Part shown: positions 60,314-61,904 of the stretch, piece by piece
Numbering within the stretch: the stretch's first letter is position 1
How the letters are laid out: every line of letters begins with the position of its first letter
NCBI RefSeq assembly: GCF_030678915.1
Contig: NZ_JAUUTZ010000026.1
Location: 1 to 61,904 of the forward strand
DNA length: 61,904 nucleotides
Origin: Paracoccus wurundjeri
GTDB taxonomy: Bacteria; Pseudomonadota; Alphaproteobacteria; Rhodobacterales; Rhodobacteraceae
Direction of reading: 5' to 3'
Notes under the pieces: generated by a model
Told to the model about the DNA's origin: nothing
What the model saw: only the letters and a program-made list of their open reading frames with translations
Databases searched by the model: none
Translations under genes and position numbers: made by a program

Positions 60314-61696
60314 ATGACCGGGATAATAACGAAAACCGAAGCCCTGATACAGGTTCTGCGCGACCGGCTCGCACGCCGCGCTCTCGGTCCCGGCGACCGC
60401 CTGCCCTCGATCCGGCGCTTTGCCGAAACCATGAATGTGTCGCCGTCGACCGTGGTCGAAGCCTACGACCGGCTGGCTGCCGAAGGGGTGATCCGGGCGC
60501 GGCGCGGTGCCGGCTTTTATGTCGCGGATGCGAATATGCCGCCGATGAAGGTAGCGCAGATGGGGGCATCGCGTGACCGGGATATTGATCCGTTCTGGGT
60601 CTCACGCCAGGCGCTGAGCGCGGCACCGGGCAGTTTGCAGCCGGGCTGCGGCTGGCTGCCCGAGGCCTGGATGCCGCAGAATGCTCTTCGCAAAGGCCTG
60701 CGTGCTCTGGCGAAAGCTGACGGAACGGTGCTGACGAATTATGCCGGCGTGCAGGTGCCGGACACGCTGCTGCGGGTGCTGCAGACCCGCTTTGCCGAAG
60801 AAAGCCTGCCGGTTGCACCGGATCAGATCATGCTGACCGGTTGCGCCTCGCAGGCACTGGACCTGATCTGCCGGCTTTTCCTGAATCCGGGAGACACCGT
60901 GCTGGTAGATGATCCGGGTTATTTCAACTTTCATGCGCTGCTCCGCGCGCATCGTGTCCAGATCGCCGGTGTGCCCCACGGACCGGCCGGGCCCGACCTT
61001 GATGCCTTTGCGGCAGCATTGCAGCAGGGACCGCGGCTCTATATCACCAATTCCGCGCTGCATAATCCGACCGGAGCGACGATCTCGCCACAGGTCGCCT
61101 ATCGGGTGCTGTCGCTGGCCGCCAAGCAGGATCTCATCATCGTCGAGGATGACACCTTCGCCGATCTTGAGCCCGAGCCTTCGCCGCGCCTTGCCGTACT
61201 GGACGGGCTGAACCGGGTGCTGCGGATCGGCGGCTTTTCCAAGACGCTCTCGGCCTCGCTGCGCTGTGGCCATGTCGCGGGACGTTCGGACTGGATCGAG
61301 GCGCTGATCGACCTTCAGGTCGCAACCAGTTTCGGCGGACCAAGCCCCGTTGCTGCTGAATTGCTGGCCGGCGTGCTGACAGGTGGAAGCTACCGCAAGC
61401 ACCTCGCCGATCTTCACCGGCGCCTGTCTCTGGCGCGCAAGCGTGTAACCGCACATCTGGCACCGTTGGGCATCGCACCCATTCTGCAGCCGCGCGGAGG
61501 ATTCTATCTGTGGTGCCGCTTTCCTGACGGGATCGATACGGCCGAAATCGCCCGTCACTGCCTGGGCGATGGCATCATCCTTGCTCCCGGAAACGTCTTC
61601 AGCCCCACCGAAAGCGCAAGCCGTTTCATGCGCTTTAACGTCGCCCAAATGGACAGCCCACGCATTTATGCGGCTCTGCAGGCCGCTATGGCATGA
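60314..61696 (+). CDS. MocR-type regulator (GntR HTH fused to PLP aminotransferase fold)
   Basis: The 460-residue protein joins a GntR winged helix (PGDRLPSIRRFAETMNVSPS near 26, then STVVEAYDRLAAEGVIRARRG) to a fold-type I aminotransferase domain. Visible motifs are TGCASQALDLICRLF near 177, DDPGYFNF near 203, NSALHNPTGATISPQ near 247, VEDDTFADLEPEPSPRLA near 276, and the PLP lysine in IGGFSKTLSASLRCGHVAGR near 305. ATG 60314 is taken over 60194 since homology begins there. It likely regulates the divergent EamA exporter, using PLP or an amino acid as effector. Confidence 0.9.
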   Translation: MTGIITKTEALIQVLRDRLARRALGPGDRLPSIRRFAETMNVSPSTVVEAYDRLAAEGVIRARRGAGFYVADANMPPMKVAQMGASRDRDIDPFWVSRQALSAAPGSLQPGCGWLPEAWMPQNALRKGLRALAKADGTVLTNYAGVQVPDTLLRVLQTRFAEESLPVAPDQIMLTGCASQALDLICRLFLNPGDTVLVDDPGYFNFHALLRAHRVQIAGVPHGPAGPDLDAFAAALQQGPRLYITNSALHNPTGATISPQVAYRVLSLAAKQDLIIVEDDTFADLEPEPSPRLAVLDGLNRVLRIGGFSKTLSASLRCGHVAGRSDWIEALIDLQVATSFGGPSPVAAELLAGVLTGGSYRKHLADLHRRLSLARKRVTAHLAPLGIAPILQPRGGFYLWCRFPDGIDTAEIARHCLGDGIILAPGNVFSPTESASRFMRFNVAQMDSPRIYAALQAAMA

Positions 61697-61904
61697 CCCG
61701 CCACCCTGCAATCTTTCAAAGTCGGGCGAGATCTTGACCCGAGACTCCTCATACGGATATTGCGTTGCCGCCCGCAATCGCGTTAATCTGTGGTCAGGAC
61801 ATGGCTGGAACCCTGTGCTGTGCGAGCAGGCGTTCATTTATCCTTGGGAGCCGCAAATCGCACGCCGTCGCGCCAGTATTTTTGCGACGCCATGCTGCTC
61901 AAGG
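61697..61904. other. right edge, no gene recognised
   Basis: After the MocR-type stop no complete gene is seen. On the minus strand an open frame entering from the right edge ends in a TGA near 61837 and includes MASQKYWRDGVRFAAPKDK, which may be the tail of a gene outside the window, but it is too short to name. Confidence 0.3.

Overview
The window looks like accessory DNA (a plasmid, chromid or genomic island) of a high-GC alphaproteobacterium, most likely a Paracoccus-like member of the Rhodobacteraceae. The grounds are codon and GC character, alphaproteobacterial ABC transporter operons with ATGA start/stop overlaps, several decayed insertion sequences (IS66, IS21, IS5 types), plasmid-type AlpA and VapBC genes, and a GC-rich hairpin followed by the consensus-like CAAATA...TTTGTCC tail often seen downstream of Rhodobacteraceae genes. 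Species cannot be fixed from sequence reading alone. I saw no rRNA, tRNA, CRISPR array, or replication or partition gene.

Region 1 (1-12.5 kb) is a patchwork. It has LysR/RidA, an IS66-IS21 junction with a truncated haloacid dehalogenase, and an electrophile or thiol-stress type module (NemR-like TetR, EamA exporter, glutathione transferase, YghU). It also has an IS5 fragment, a broken MFS gene, a quinone-oxidoreductase-like flavoprotein, another LysR, plasmid-backbone fragments and a VapBC pair. Region 2 (12.8-19.2 kb) is an AlpA regulator followed by an Rhs polymorphic-toxin locus: a 5'-truncated rhs gene with its own C-terminal toxin and immunity gene, then a decayed toxin tail with a second immunity gene, then a displaced copy of the Rhs core end carrying an ART-like toxin domain with a third immunity gene. 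The toxin/immunity DNA is visibly AT-richer than its surroundings. A frameshifted IS5 element closes it.

Region 3 (19.3-34.6 kb) is a catabolic island. It encodes an acyl-CoA-dehydrogenase-fold flavin monooxygenase with a flavin reductase, five short-chain dehydrogenases, an alpha/beta hydrolase, a complete Liv-type ABC importer, a beta-keto acid cleavage enzyme (BKACE), a 3-hydroxyacid dehydrogenase, and LysR and GntR regulators. Two identical dyads (GATACC-N5-GGTATC) mark the probable LysR targets. A 157-base poly-G/poly-C tract between two convergent genes is probably an assembly artefact. Region 4 (34.7-40.9 kb) is a sugar or polyol operon: RbsB-type binding protein, class II aldolase, FGGY kinase, permease, single-domain ATPase, and a divergent RpiR regulator.

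Region 5 (41.1-52.1 kb) starts with an MFS remnant and a small terminator-bounded island carrying a 46-residue membrane peptide. It continues with a peptide-type ABC operon holding two nucleoside hydrolases and a DapA-family aldolase, and a divergent LysR with a clear dyad. Region 6 (53.1-58.2 kb) is a LysR gene, a polar amino acid ABC importer and a ureohydrolase with an altered metal motif. Region 7 (58.2-61.9 kb) holds an RTX-like remnant, a ubiA pseudogene, an EamA exporter and a divergent MocR-type regulator.
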